Assembly: GCF_004359215.1 (NCBI RefSeq)
Contig: NW_027152103.1
Coordinates: 1 to 16,857 of the forward strand
Reading direction: 5' to 3'
Length of the DNA stretch: 16,857 bases
From: Bremia lactucae
Taxonomy: Eukaryota > Oomycota > Peronosporomycetes > Peronosporales > Peronosporaceae
Under the pieces are notes generated by a model, which saw only the letters and a program-made list of their open reading frames with translations, searched no databases and was not told the origin of the DNA. Below are positions 6,901-15,698 of the stretch, piece by piece (positions within the stretch are counted from its first letter, which is position 1; the number at the start of each line of letters is the position of its first letter). A program made the translations under genes and the position numbers.

Positions 6901-8660
6901 CTTGATATGTACATACTCAAATTCTGATAAGTCACGCCTCGTAGTATTCTTTGATTTGTTTCGGGCATTGATTGGGCGACCACGGGTTTCAAAATTAATG
7001 GCTGGAGGCTTGGGCTTTACCAATTTGCTTTGCCAGTTCAAAAGTTGAGTAACTTGTGCAATGGTTTCAATATTTGCTGCTACTGGCAATAATTGCAAGC
7101 GCTTGCTAATGACTTCCCTTTGCATTTTGATGTCATTGTCAAAATTCTGGTCAGAAATTGAGCCTTTGGTTCTTTCCTTCCAATGGAGATGCCATTGTTC
7201 ATAAAAATCATCTGCAGTTAGCATGCCGCTCTTATTCACAAGTTCCTGAACCATATGCATACAAGAGATTCCCATGATGCCGTTGCAAGGCTCAAGATTT
7301 CCCTATAACTTTTAAAACTCTGTTAGACATCTTTTCAGAGCAAATTTTAGATTTTTCCCGAGACCGAGGTAAAGACTGGGGGGTTGCCAAGCATATGGTG
7401 CATTTTATTTTCACTTTGCTTTGCTTCCATTACCTTCACCTGTTGTGATTTCAGGAAATGTATAAAATACAGGATTTGACTAACGAAATATGAATTTGTT
7501 TTGGCCTTTGCTTGGAAATAACATAAGAATTCAACAAACCTGATGTTTCACAGCAGTGTAAGCTTGTTAGATACAAAGAGCAGGTCCCCAGTTGACACTT
7601 GGAGAAATTTTCTGATGTATGCATGGGCCCCTTCATCCGTGATGTTGCCTTGTTGCCAAAATACGATCTTTTGAGGTCCAAGCATCTACGAATTGATCTT
7701 TGTAGGTGAGCCATGTTTTGGTAATATACCCAAGAATTTCAGGAAAGGCAAAAGAAAAGTTGCGAGTTTTCCAACTGTGATTGATACATTATCTTCCGAT
7801 TTTGCGACCACAAATGCCTGCCACTTGCATAAAATTCCATTCCGCAAAAGGCCTGCGGGAAAGGGTCTTTTCCACTTAGCCAAAACGTTTTTGTTTATCT
7901 ACCATCTGCACAGAAGGTTCACCGATATGGGAATATCTTGCCTACAGCTGCCATGAGTGTCAATTCACGGTCTGTGATGATAACCCTAGGTAAAGAAGTG
8001 TCTGGCCAGATGGTGATAAGTTTGGTCAAGGCCCACGTATAGCCCTTTTCTTTTTCATCTCGGAGAAAGCAAAAGTCCATTGTGAATTGAGAATTGAAGC
8101 TGGTAATGCCAACAAAATGCAGTTATGGAAGATGATATCTGTTTGTTTTGTAAGTGCAATCCATAAGGATTACATGATGATAGTGGTTCGCGAGTTAAGT
8201 GCTTGCTTCTGAGCAAAGAAATTAGCTGTGATCCTTTCATGGTCATCTAAAGCCGACAAATACATGGAATTGCTGTCTCTCAAATCATCAAGAAGTGTTT
8301 GTAGGGGTGTTCTTCCTGCTAATATCTCAGTTTGCACTTTGACTCGTTCACTGTAGATGGTTCGGAGACAAGCAAGTGATCCGCAGTTTGTTTTGCGTAT
8401 TGTTGACCAAATCCCAAGTTGTTTAATACCAGCAAGAGTTATGTTCCTTACATCCTTTGCCTCCTCAAGCTAAAGCTTTCTGTGGGATGGGTGACCAGAT
8501 GGATGAGAGGAAGGTTCATGATTATGCAGTGGATTTTCACCTTCAAATTCATTTCCTGTCTTTTTTTGAAAATTTTTCGGTAAGTAAGAATGGACAAACA
8601 TTAAGTCTTGTTGTTCTATGCGTGGTTCGTAGTAGGGAATGTTTAGTTTGTTTAGTGAGA
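6901..8660 (-). pseudogene. MULE (Mutator-like) transposase relic
   Basis: Read from 8660 down to 6901, recognisable blocks appear in the expected order. A HNHEPSSHPSGHPSHRKL stretch marks the end of a FAR1/WRKY-GCM1-like zinc finger. Then come VKVQTEILAGRTPLQTLLDD and the MULE core: DCTYKTN with the first catalytic Asp at 8159-8161, FCFLRDEKEKGYTWAL, and ITDRELTLM with the second Asp at 7970-7972. Next are LAKWKRPFPAGLLRNGI and WQAFV, SYFGNKATSRMKG, and near the C-terminus GISCMHM, the CxH half of a SWIM zinc finger (7255-7275). MULE transposases cut and paste DNA. Frameshifts (near 7940 and 8170) and stops (for example in CRW*INKN, about 7905) disable it. The last open piece (6853-7275) reads through into the adjacent LTR. 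I found no terminal inverted repeats. Confidence 0.88.
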
Positions 8661-8696
8661 CGTGTACTTTAAAAAAGGTAGTGAATATAACAACTT

Positions 8697-8950
8697 CGTG
8701 AATAATATTGGAATAAAAAAAAAACTTACATAGTAATATTCGGAAAGCTTATCCATTCGTACATATAGGCCAGTAAATCAAGTCAGCGCTGGACGAGCGC
8801 AAAGAGAGACAGATAAGACTATATACATGTTTTGTATTAGTACAAAATTTTTTTGTACTAAGTTAGTATTAAATAGATAGAAACAGAAGAGCTTAATTTT
8901 ATTAAATTACATTATACTTTTAACCCTCTTTCAAGCAAGTGTTTTAATAT
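8697..8950 (+). repeat. Partial LTR, type A (subfamily A1), plus strand
   Basis: This lacks about the first 70 and the last 180 bp of a type-A LTR. It shares CAGATAAGACT, GTATTAAATAGATAGA and the A1-specific block AGTCAGCGCTGGACGAGCG with 5465-5904. It ends around TTTAACCCTCTTTCAAGCAAG, and protease-RT linker sequence begins within ~15 bp. The 3' end of the LTR, gag and protease have therefore been deleted between this LTR and pol copy 2. It does not match the 3' LTR at 14085 by subfamily, so the two are probably not the original pair. Confidence 0.78.
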
Positions 8951-8959
8951 AAGCTAGCA

Positions 8960-9822
8960 AAGAATCGACCGTAGATGACCCAACTGTGATAGCGCAATCA
9001 CATTTAGAAGATGTTGAGGGAAAAAGTTCCCACGTACTTGAGATGAAACTCCCTAAATAGTGAATATTGAAGTGACTAGACTTTAGTATCCCGAGGGATT
9101 GATCCCTCGGCAGCGTGTGGATTAATCCCAGAAAGAAACCGAGACATTGAATGTATTGGGCAATGACGGACCAAGAGTAGGCGCTTATACTCTTAATCAG
9201 TACGCGCGCCTTCCGAAATTAACTTCGGAGATAACTCAATTACCAACCCTAGAACCTAAGCGGTTGCTGAGAGATCTACGAAGTGGTAAGATCAAGCAGA
9301 TCTGCGTACTCGTCAATGAGGACAAATACGTAACTGATATTCGGTCAGCGGTATTTTTGCAGAGAACGAATGGGCTCTCATCAATTCGTCGATGGGCGAA
9401 AGTGTCCTCGATGTGAAGACTCGGATTGAGAGATATTCTACTCAATCCTGCGAGTCACTTAAGACAAATCCTTTTTACAAGGACTTGATTGAATTCATGA
9501 ATTTTTTCCCTGAAGCAGTTCCATGCGAGTTGCCTAAGGATAAAGGCACTCGACATGACATCAAGCTCAAACCGGGCTCGAAGTACTGTGTCATGAAGCA
9601 GTGGCCACTGCCTCGTGAACAAATACTTGTGATCGATATATTCCTTAAGATCGATTAAAAGCGGGCCATGAAAGGGAGACAACCTCCACACATAACCCCC
9701 CCGTTCTTCTGTGTGCGGAGGCCACAGGAGGGTGGCGGATACTGCACGTATTCAACAAACTGAATGCTGCAACGGTACCGGCCCAAACGCCGATATATAG
9801 AAATACGTAATCATATATGGTA
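8960..9822 (+). pseudogene. pol: Protease-RT linker and RT N-terminus, pol copy 2
   Basis: This continues the linker (DDPTVIAQSHLEDVEG at about 8968, LPKLTSEITQL at about 9210-9240), then LEPKRLLRDLRSGKI, and the leader of RT: AVPCELPKDKGTRHDIKL, SKYCVMKQWPLPREQ (about 9516-9630), followed by a frame change near 9655 into blocks matching CVRRPQEGG and the conserved RT fingers (about 9690-9790). Stops at about 9057 and 9657 and several frameshifts are present. The same region is found on the minus strand at 4353-4600 and again at 16527-16857. Hairpins at 9091-9110 and 9418-9456 (the latter nested) are perfect. Confidence 0.82.
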
Positions 9823-10393
9823 TGTCTAAGAGTACGATCTTTTTGTCTATGGACCTGATGGATGGGTTCTATCAAATCCTTATGCGTGAACGGGACGCCC
9901 CGTACACAGCAGTGAGCACTCCCAGTCGGATGCTCTGGGAAAGGCTCGTGATGTCTCAGGAGCTTAGTAACGCCCCTGCAACATTAATGTGCGTAACGAA
10001 TCTGTTAAGACCGGAGCGAGAATTCGCACCGAGTTATTTTGACAATGTATTCGACCATAGCCGGGCTATGGACGGGAAGACGGACGTGAAAGTTCATAAA
10101 AATCACGTTCGTCAAGCTCTTACACTTATGCGAAATCATAAGTTGTATGCAAATCTCAAGAAGTGTATATTCGCTGCAAGCGAAATACAACTTTTTGGGT
10201 GCATCGTCGGCAACCACGGCGTGCGCCTTGATCCCGAAAAGATCAAGGCAATCACCGACTGGCCAGTTCCAGTCGATGCCAAGGGACTTAGAAAGTTCCT
10301 TGGATTAGCGGCGTACTTGCACAAGTACTCCCGAAATTATGCAGAGATGACAGTTTTTTTCTCTCTTCTCTTGAAAAAGACGAAGAATAGTTA
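9823..10393 (+). pseudogene. pol: Ty3/Gypsy reverse transcriptase, pol copy 2
   Basis: This 190-codon open stretch (9822-10397) covers the RT palm and thumb: SMDLMDGFYQ (first catalytic Asp present), a decayed QGL block (SQELSNAPAT), then the active-site box SYFDNVFDHS at about 10032-10055. The second Asp of the box is Asn here (GAC AAT at 10041-10046), which should abolish polymerase activity. Copy 1 keeps Asp-Asp at this place. The connection region NLKKCIFAASEIQLFGCIVG and DWPVPVDAKGLRKFLGLAAY is well preserved. The frame ends at 10397 and continues one frame over into RNase H. Confidence 0.92.
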
Positions 10394-10925
10394 TTGAGCG
10401 CTGATTGTCAGCGTTCGTTTGAAGTCATCAAGCAAAGCTTGATGCAATCGCCCATCGTGGCGATTGCAGATCAAGACAGACCATTCCATGTGGTCTGTGA
10501 CGCCAGCGATTTCGCTATCGGCTGCGCGTTAATGCAATACGATACAGACGGCGCGGAGCGCGTCGTCTGTTACCAATCGCGCCCGCTGCAACCAGCTGAG
10601 CGCAATTACTCAGTGCATGATAAGGAACTTCTTGCGATGAAATATGCATTGGCTAAATTTAGGGTCTATCTCTTAGGAGATCGACCGCTCATCGTATATG
10701 CGGACCATGCGTCATTACGCACGGCCGTACAATCCCACACCTCTCGCAAAGATGGCGAGGTGTCTATCCTTCATCGCGGAGTATAATTTCTCCGTCGAAT
10801 ATAAATCAGGACGACTTAATGTCGTTTTTGATGCGTTATCACGCCGACCCAATTCGAGTCAGCAGTGCACTCCAACAGTGAAGATAATTCCACTGTTGCG
10901 ATACTCACTACGAGTGTCTTAGTTG
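10394..10925 (+). pseudogene. pol: Gypsy RNase H domain, pol copy 2
   Basis: The frame at 10394-10786 carries a well-preserved RNase H: SFEVIKQSLMQSPIVAIAD, VVCDASDFAIGCALMQYDTD (Asp), KELLAMKYALAKFRVYLLGD (Glu) and IVYADHASLRTA (Asp). All three catalytic acids are visible. The frame shifts at about 10745, and the C-terminal part (EYNFSVEYKSGRLNVV, ALSRRPNSSQQC) is read in the frame of 10698-10922. It is separated from RT by a frameshift. Stems at 10426-10444, 10443-10468 and 10873-10898 are perfect hairpins. Confidence 0.92.
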
Positions 10926-11830
10926 ATGACGCAAAGAAAGCCTACAAAGAAGATAAGGACCTTCTATATTTTATGGACCAATAAATGAATCCATCCGATA
11001 AATCTTTTAAAGATTTACCGGCTTTATATCGATTGTTACCCGATCGATACACAACACGTAACGGCTTATTGTATTACACAGCCGTTACCGGCGACACCCC
11101 ACGTGTCGTCGTCCCAACTCACAACGATTTGCGCTTGCGCATCATGTATGAGGGTCACGATGCTCCAACAAGTCGACATTGTGGACTGGAGAAGACTTAT
11201 CTCACAGCAAGTCGCGACTTTTACTGGCCCCACCAGTATCAGTTCGTGCGCAAGTACATTCGTTCTTGCAGTGTATGTCAACGGGTGAAGCCTAGCCCTA
11301 TATCCCGTGCACCTCTTCAACCTCTACCACTTCCGGCAGAGTGTTAGCAGTCCGTATAGATGGGCTTCGTCTTCGGATTTCACGAAGACGACCACAAAAA
11401 CAATGGAATCTTTGTTTTTGTAGACAGAATCAGCAAAATGGTACATCTTGGTGCAATACCAGAGTCGATTACGGCTCCGGGTTGTGCCGTGTCTTTATCG
11501 ACACGGTATTCAAACTCCACGGTTTACCTGTAAGCTGGTCTCGAAAAGAGATTCACAGTTGACGGCGGAGTTCTGGCAATCCGTGTTCCGATAGATCGGA
11601 ACACGACTGGCTATGTTGACATCCGATCACCCAGAAACGGATGGTCAAACAGACCGCGTAAATCGCGTCCTTGAAGAGATACTTCGAGGTTTCGTCCAAT
11701 CGTTTCCGAATTGGAGCGAGTTTTAACCGATGGTCGAATTCGCCATCAATAATTCGGTGCATGCGTCTACAACGCATACACCGTTCTTCGTGAATGGCTT
11801 ACGCCATCCTCGCATACCCACCCAATTAGA
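10926..11830 (+). pseudogene. pol: Gypsy integrase, pol copy 2
   Basis: This includes the zinc-binding region with both His (GHDAPTSRH at about 11154-11180) and the CSVC pair (about 11266-11278). The catalytic core is decayed: a TAG at 11344-11346, the position of core Asp 1 reads Gly (ATGGGC near 11362), and the position of Asp 2 reads Lys (SKRDSQLTAEF, about 11540-11570, against SDRDPRFT in copy 1). The core end TSDHPETDGQT, DRVNRVLEEILRGF (third catalytic Glu) and FAINNSVHASTTHTPFFVNG (about 11615-11800) is readable with a stop at about 11725. Loss of both core Asp residues means it could not integrate DNA. The hairpin at 11582-11605 is an 11-bp perfect stem. Confidence 0.9.
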
Positions 11831-12700
11831 GGGATATGGGGGGGACTCGAATGAGCAAAACCATTTCTGGCTCATGCTCATCACGCGTCGAAGATGCGAG
11901 TAATGTCGATGTCGAAGAAATCGACATCGAAGATGAGAATGATCTCATGATAGTACGCACAAAGCGTACTGAAAAAGACAAAAACAATTAGTCGGCAGAA
12001 GAATTTCTGCAGACTCGAGAATCAATAATACGTTTTGTTCAGGATTCTATTGCTAATGCAGTGGACCGACAGAAATAGAATGCAGACAGATATGAAGAAG
12101 CAAATGTTCATTCATTAAATATTAATAATCTAGTGCTACTCTCTACGGTAAACCTACCTAAGCGATAAAGTCACTAATGTAGGTAGCAGCAAACTACTAC
12201 CCAAGTTCATTGGGCCTTTCCGTATACTGCATCGCGGAGGCAATGCGTACACAATAGAATTGCTAAGTAGGATGCAAACGCATCCTACGTTTTACGTTTG
12301 TCGGCCCCGTCCGTACCATCAGTACGCGGCTTCATCCGAGGACGGATTTGACCACCCTTTTCAAGAATCCCCAAAAGATTCTTGTGATCGCGAACCAGAT
12401 CCTCATGTTGAACCTAAAGCTTCTCATGCCGGTTCCGAGTATCCTCGAAACTACGATGAGCTGACGTCAGCTCACCGCGAACAGCATGATATTCTTGTTC
12501 GTACTCCAACATGGAGTACGCACTCTTCGAACAGTCTTCCAACCACTTGATATGGTAAGCTAGCACCGTCTGCTCCAACGAGCGACGCTAGCCGCGCTCG
12601 TGGTCAAGTCCCTCCTCCAAATCATGGAGGAAGTGATCGATTTTGTCGATCCACGACATTAGATCCGACACACGGCTCGGATCTAATTTTACCTCTTCCA
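11831..12700 (+). pseudogene. pol: Integrase C-terminal domain and linker to chromodomain, copy 2
   Basis: This stretch lies between the integrase core and the chromodomain and is absent from copy 1. After an acidic segment (about 11880-11960) it shows the integrase C-terminal pattern, with frameshifts and stops: a block like DSIANAVDRQ (about 12045-12075), LLSTVNLP (12132-12158), LLPKFIGPFRVLHRGGNAYTIEL (about 12195-12265) and MQTHPTFYVCRPRPYHQYAASSED (from about 12270, open until 12550). The rest is low-complexity Pro/Ser/Glu-rich linker. Many perfect hairpins lie here (11906-11930, 12267-12288, 12362-12384, 12457-12474, 12500-12520, 12658-12687). Confidence 0.82.
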
Positions 12701-12987
12701 CCACAACCATTGGTGGATTCCCACGGTGATCAACGTTTCCTTGTGGAACGTATCCAGAACCACCGGGATGTGAAGGGGCAGCGAACGAGTTATCTTGCTC
12801 GCTGGCTTGGTTATCCACCTTCACATGACAGCTGGGAGTCTCGTTCCCAGCTGGTTGCTGACATTGAGGGACTCGTCCGTCAGTATGACAAGACCCATCC
12901 AATGGTTCAGAAGGCCTATCGGAAAACACGCGCCCCTGGCGCTTGTAAATCGATTGCACAACGTCAACCGCGTCCCGCATCTCAATA
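12701..12987 (+). pseudogene. pol: Chromodomain and C-terminus of Gypsy pol, copy 2
   Basis: The frame 12710-12988 encodes GDQRFLVERIQNHRDVKGQR, SYLARWLGYPPSHDSW and PRSQLVADIEGLVRQYD, a chromodomain closing the polyprotein, followed by a basic tail, RKTRAPGACKSIAQRQPRP, and a TAG at about 12986. The intact tail and stop mark the natural end of pol. The domain itself has no stop, but it lies downstream of the many breaks in pol. The tail (12932-12987) is already part of the 885-bp inverted-repeat arm. The opposite strand is also open across this stretch, which I treat as a shadow. Confidence 0.9.
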
Positions 12988-13816
12988 GAGATGCGAGCCC
13001 TTCCCCTGGGCAAAAAAAGAGATCCGACATCCCCTTTTACTCTCTTCGTGCTGTCAACACAACACGGACAGGGATCACCCCACATGAGGCATGGAAACCC
13101 AGCCTCACATGACAACCGATGCAATTTATATTTTGCACCGGTTGGAGTTCGATTTCAAACTTGACGCGAATCGCGTTCAGTCTTTGAAGCCAAGCTTCGC
13201 GTCCAATGTATTTGACATTGCGAATGAACGCGCTATAGGCTTGTATAAGCGAGATCTTATCTCGCTTATTATTGCGACTAAACTATCGATGCTTAAGAGA
13301 AGCATCGACATAAAAGTCTTCCTCAGCGCGAAAGCCCTTCTTGCTGGGATCAAGGCCATGTACCTTTGTCGCAATAAATAAGGGATATTTATTGTATGGA
13401 GTAGTCTCTCCACACAAGCTATTAATTTGCTGTTCGGGCAAAAGCCACGGCTTCTTTTCAGCGGTGAGGCGAGACATTTTATTGTCTTCACTCCGCTGAG
13501 TAGAACCTACTGAAGCATGGGTACCACAAGAAATTTTATTACGACGACTAATGCCATCGTAATCACTTTGCACAGAAACAGGTGCAGGTGACCGTACGGA
13601 CGACGGAACGGGCGATGAGAAATCATCCTCATGGTCGGAACCAAACAGACTATTAACTCGTTTATCAGAATGATCCCTCTCTTTCGAAGGCTCATAGTCA
13701 GCCGCCTAACGTCTATCAGGCGACTGTTCTATTCTCCCCGAGTCAGCCACTTCTTCCGACTCACATTCGAAGTCGACCTTCAAAGAGGGATCGATTTCAC
13801 GTGGTAAACCTCCTCG
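12932..13816 (-). repeat. Right arm of the young inverted repeat (partner 1513-2392)
   Basis: Its reverse complement matches 1513-2392 with seven substitutions and five single-base gaps over ~885 bp. This arm sits in its natural context, spanning the pol end, the antisense frame and the approach to the 3' LTR. The left arm ends at both sides in unrelated junctions, so this right arm is the likely source. Perfect hairpins inside it are 12976-12995, 13245-13269 (10-bp stem), 13286-13308 (9-bp stem) and 13372-13394 (8-bp stem). Confidence 0.93.
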
Positions 13817-14008
13817 TGCACCGACAACATCTAGTGTTGGGCGAGAAGAAGATACTACTGCAGACGGAACGTCTGTCGCAAGAGAGATTAGTGCGTCACC
13901 CGTGGCTGCACGAACCGCAGCCGAAGGCGACGCTCTACCAGCACCCCGCATGGATTTATTCTTCATGCGATGGAATTTAAAGTAATCGGTCTGACCAATC
14001 CACATCAT
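13037..14008 (-). pseudogene. Antisense reading frame between pol and 3' LTR, function unknown
   Basis: One frame stays in register for 324 codons from an ATG at 14008 to a TAA at 13037-13039, broken only by TAG at codons 101 (13706-13708) and 242 (13283-13285). Random sequence of this length should hold about 15 stops. Predicted content: a short start (MMWIGQTDYFKF), an Ala/Ser/Arg-rich part (SMRGAGRASPSAAVRAATGD), an acidic Ser-rich, probably disordered middle (DFECESEEVADS, GSDHEDDFSS), and a more ordered C-terminal third with CIGCHVRLGFHASC. I recognise no domain. It begins ~65 bp from the polypurine tract and ends ~50 bp from the pol stop, so it is an internal, antisense part of the element. 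Some plant Ty3/Gypsy lineages (Tat group) also have antisense frames here; relationship is not shown. Confidence 0.65.
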
Positions 14009-14071
14009 TTTTTAATTTAGTGGTGACATAGTGACGACTCCATCCAATGACAGCTAGAGTGATTGTTGCTT

Positions 14072-14084
14072 AAGGGAGGGGTGA
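14072..14084 (+). other. Polypurine tract (plus-strand primer site)
   Basis: The purine run AAGGGAGGGGTGA lies immediately upstream of the 3' LTR start TGTTACGGGG at 14085 and contains one T. This is the expected place and composition for the RNA primer that starts plus-strand DNA synthesis in LTR retrotransposons. Confidence 0.8.
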
Positions 14085-14240
14085 TGTTACGGGGGGTTTC
14101 GTTACATGAAATTAACGCTTAAATGTAGATAATTTTGGAGAATATTACTTTATATAATAATGCTCGAAATTCTTATTCAGAAATAGGTATAAGCCGTTAT
14201 ATCTATTTATCCCGCAGACTAATCAGCTGTAAACGTAAAC

Positions 14241-14271
<31 letters not shown>

Positions 14272-14511
14272 AGATTTCAATTGCATGTTTAGTATTAGTT
14301 TACAATTAAGTTAGCATTAAAATATAGAAAGAATAGAAGGTTAATTATATTAATACAGTTTTCATCTAACTTTCTTTAAGGTAGTTGTCCTAAAGAGAAG
14401 TCTTTCTCTGCACGTTCTGGTGTACGTGAAGTGACGTAAGGCACCATTTGCAACTGAAGCAGTGCGAAGTGGACTTGTACTGAAACAGTACAAGTCTTAG
14501 TGTTCGTTACA
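14085..14511 (+). repeat. 3' LTR, type A (subfamily A2), plus strand
   Basis: This 427-bp LTR begins TGTTACGGGG and ends GTTCGTTACA, so both termini carry point changes from the TGTAACGGGG ... CCCCGTTACA pattern. It follows the polypurine tract, so it closes the element whose pol lies at 8960-12987. It contains the A2 block CCGCAGACTAATCAGCTGT (shared with 6390-6900), a GATA microsatellite and a perfect 9-bp hairpin, ACTTGTACT GAAAC AGTACAAGT (about 14474-14496). Its differences from the partial LTR at 8697-8950 argue against those two being one insertion's LTR pair. Confidence 0.88.
14244..14271 (+). repeat. (GATA)7 microsatellite
   Basis: Seven uninterrupted GATA units lie inside the 3' LTR, where the other type-A LTRs have only one or two GATA or AGAT units, so it expanded after this LTR inserted. 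Confidence 0.97.
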
Positions 14512-15358
14512 CAAAGCACCTGATTGCGACAACAACACACCTCTGTTAGAAATAATAAGTCTATTTTTGTCTGTATTTGAGCATGACAATGTTAAAAAGA
14601 TCTTTGATCGAATGATGTCGATCACCGAGGCAGCTCTCGTTTCACTGTGGAGCTTGTCCCACTTCTCAGATTGTATAAAATTTCCGCGTAATAAATGTCA
14701 CGATTATGAAACGAATCATGACGTATTTGGCCATCTCTCGGTCTTCTTGGTGCGCTGCACAAACTAAGGTACATTGAATGTTTTTCTCAGTGGCTTGAGG
14801 TCGGTAATGATGATGTAAGACCGTTTAAGTTCTTGTACACATGCTATGGCCAAAGGTTTGGAACACTAAGCTTATCAGACGAGCTTCTCATGGGTACTCC
14901 ATATATATTATTTTCGATGCAAAGCGTGCCCGGAGTTCGTTGTTCTGAGTTTTGCACAAAAGTATTACAGTCACAGGCTTCTAAGCTAGAGCTTCCAATC
15001 ACTTTCTTGTCTCGACGTGTGATGATTTCGACGCCTTTCGGTGACCAATTCGTACGATCGATTGCTAAAAGGTCATCTTTGCTCTAATGCTGGCTCGTAT
15101 CTTGTAATTTTTCGAAAGCTTTGCGTCGATTTCTCGCTCTTCGATGGTGGCAATAATTATAATGCGACTATGCAATTCTTTTAGTATAGCACGTCGAGTG
15201 GACTGACTTTCTTCAACTATGGCGATACGAGCGACTTTGATCATAACTCTTTTGAATACGGCTTCAAAAACACCCGACGTCTAACGTGCCACGATAGAGT
15301 AGGCAGAAGAGGGCTATGAGTACGTCTGTATCAATGGCATTGTCGCCTTATCGATTTT
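14512..15358. other. Unidentified sequence, no gene supported
   Basis: This ~850 bp lies between the 3' LTR and the old inverted-repeat arm. Open stretches of 66 codons (14567-14767, +) and 84 codons (14833-15087, +) are in different frames. The second reads MYTCYGQRFGTLSLSDELLM ... and I do not recognise it. A 70-odd-codon open stretch also exists on the minus strand (about 15290-15065). None is longer than expected by chance in this composition. No counterpart is visible on the left side, where the corresponding gap is 105 bp (1408-1512). Confidence 0.45.
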
Positions 15359-15571
15359 GCATAGTGTCGCAGGTTCATTTCTCGGTACCAATGTGAATAC
15401 AAGCTTCCGGTCGGCACTAGAATTGAAGAACTCATAACTGATTGTTCATTTAAACGAAGCCTGATGGCTAATTAATTGGCTCAGGTCCTTCTGAAAGTTA
15501 TGCTTTACACGCGAAGAAACATTATCTCTGTAAGGACTTGCTCCTTCGGATGACTTGATCGCGACTTCACC
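15359..15571 (+). repeat. Right arm of the older inverted repeat (partner 1197-1407)
   Basis: It aligns with the reverse complement of 1197-1407 at roughly 85% identity with few gaps. On this side the type-B LTR starts only 127 bp downstream; that spacer (15572-15698) is AT-rich and featureless. The identity is clearly lower than that of the 880-bp repeat, so the two inverted pairs either differ in age or have been homogenised to different degrees. Origin unknown: possibly the internal end of a type-B element or a separate older repeat. Confidence 0.8.
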
Positions 15572-15698
15572 TGTGTCAGTTTAGGGTACGGTTTTATTTA
15601 AGAAGTTATTTCCTGAAAAATTAGAAAAACATCACTTTAGAATTATATATATAAAAATTATCCCATCAAAATTTGCTTTCGCAAACCTTTTTTTTATG

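Noticed and set aside
7693..8672. Plus-strand ORFs at 7693-7956 and 8457-8672
   Set aside because: They overlap conserved MULE transposase blocks read on the minus strand and are shadows.
9091..12995. CRISPR array or tandem repeats as an explanation of the many palindromes
   Set aside because: The stems have unrelated sequences and irregular spacing, and they lie in pol coding sequence; there is no repeated unit.
12588..13124. 178-codon open frame on the minus strand across the chromodomain
   Set aside because: The plus strand carries an unmistakable chromodomain there. The openness of the other strand is partly explained by the many inverted repeats and codon bias, and its register differs from the antisense frame at 13037-14008.
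13091..13381. 96-codon plus-strand ORF and its mirror at 1775-2233 (-)
   Set aside because: They are the opposite strand of the 324-codon frame, which is far longer and has the better protein-like composition.
14567..15087. Two ORFs of 66 and 84 codons as a split gene
   Set aside because: They lie in different frames with a stop-rich gap, no splice signals I can defend, and no recognised motif.
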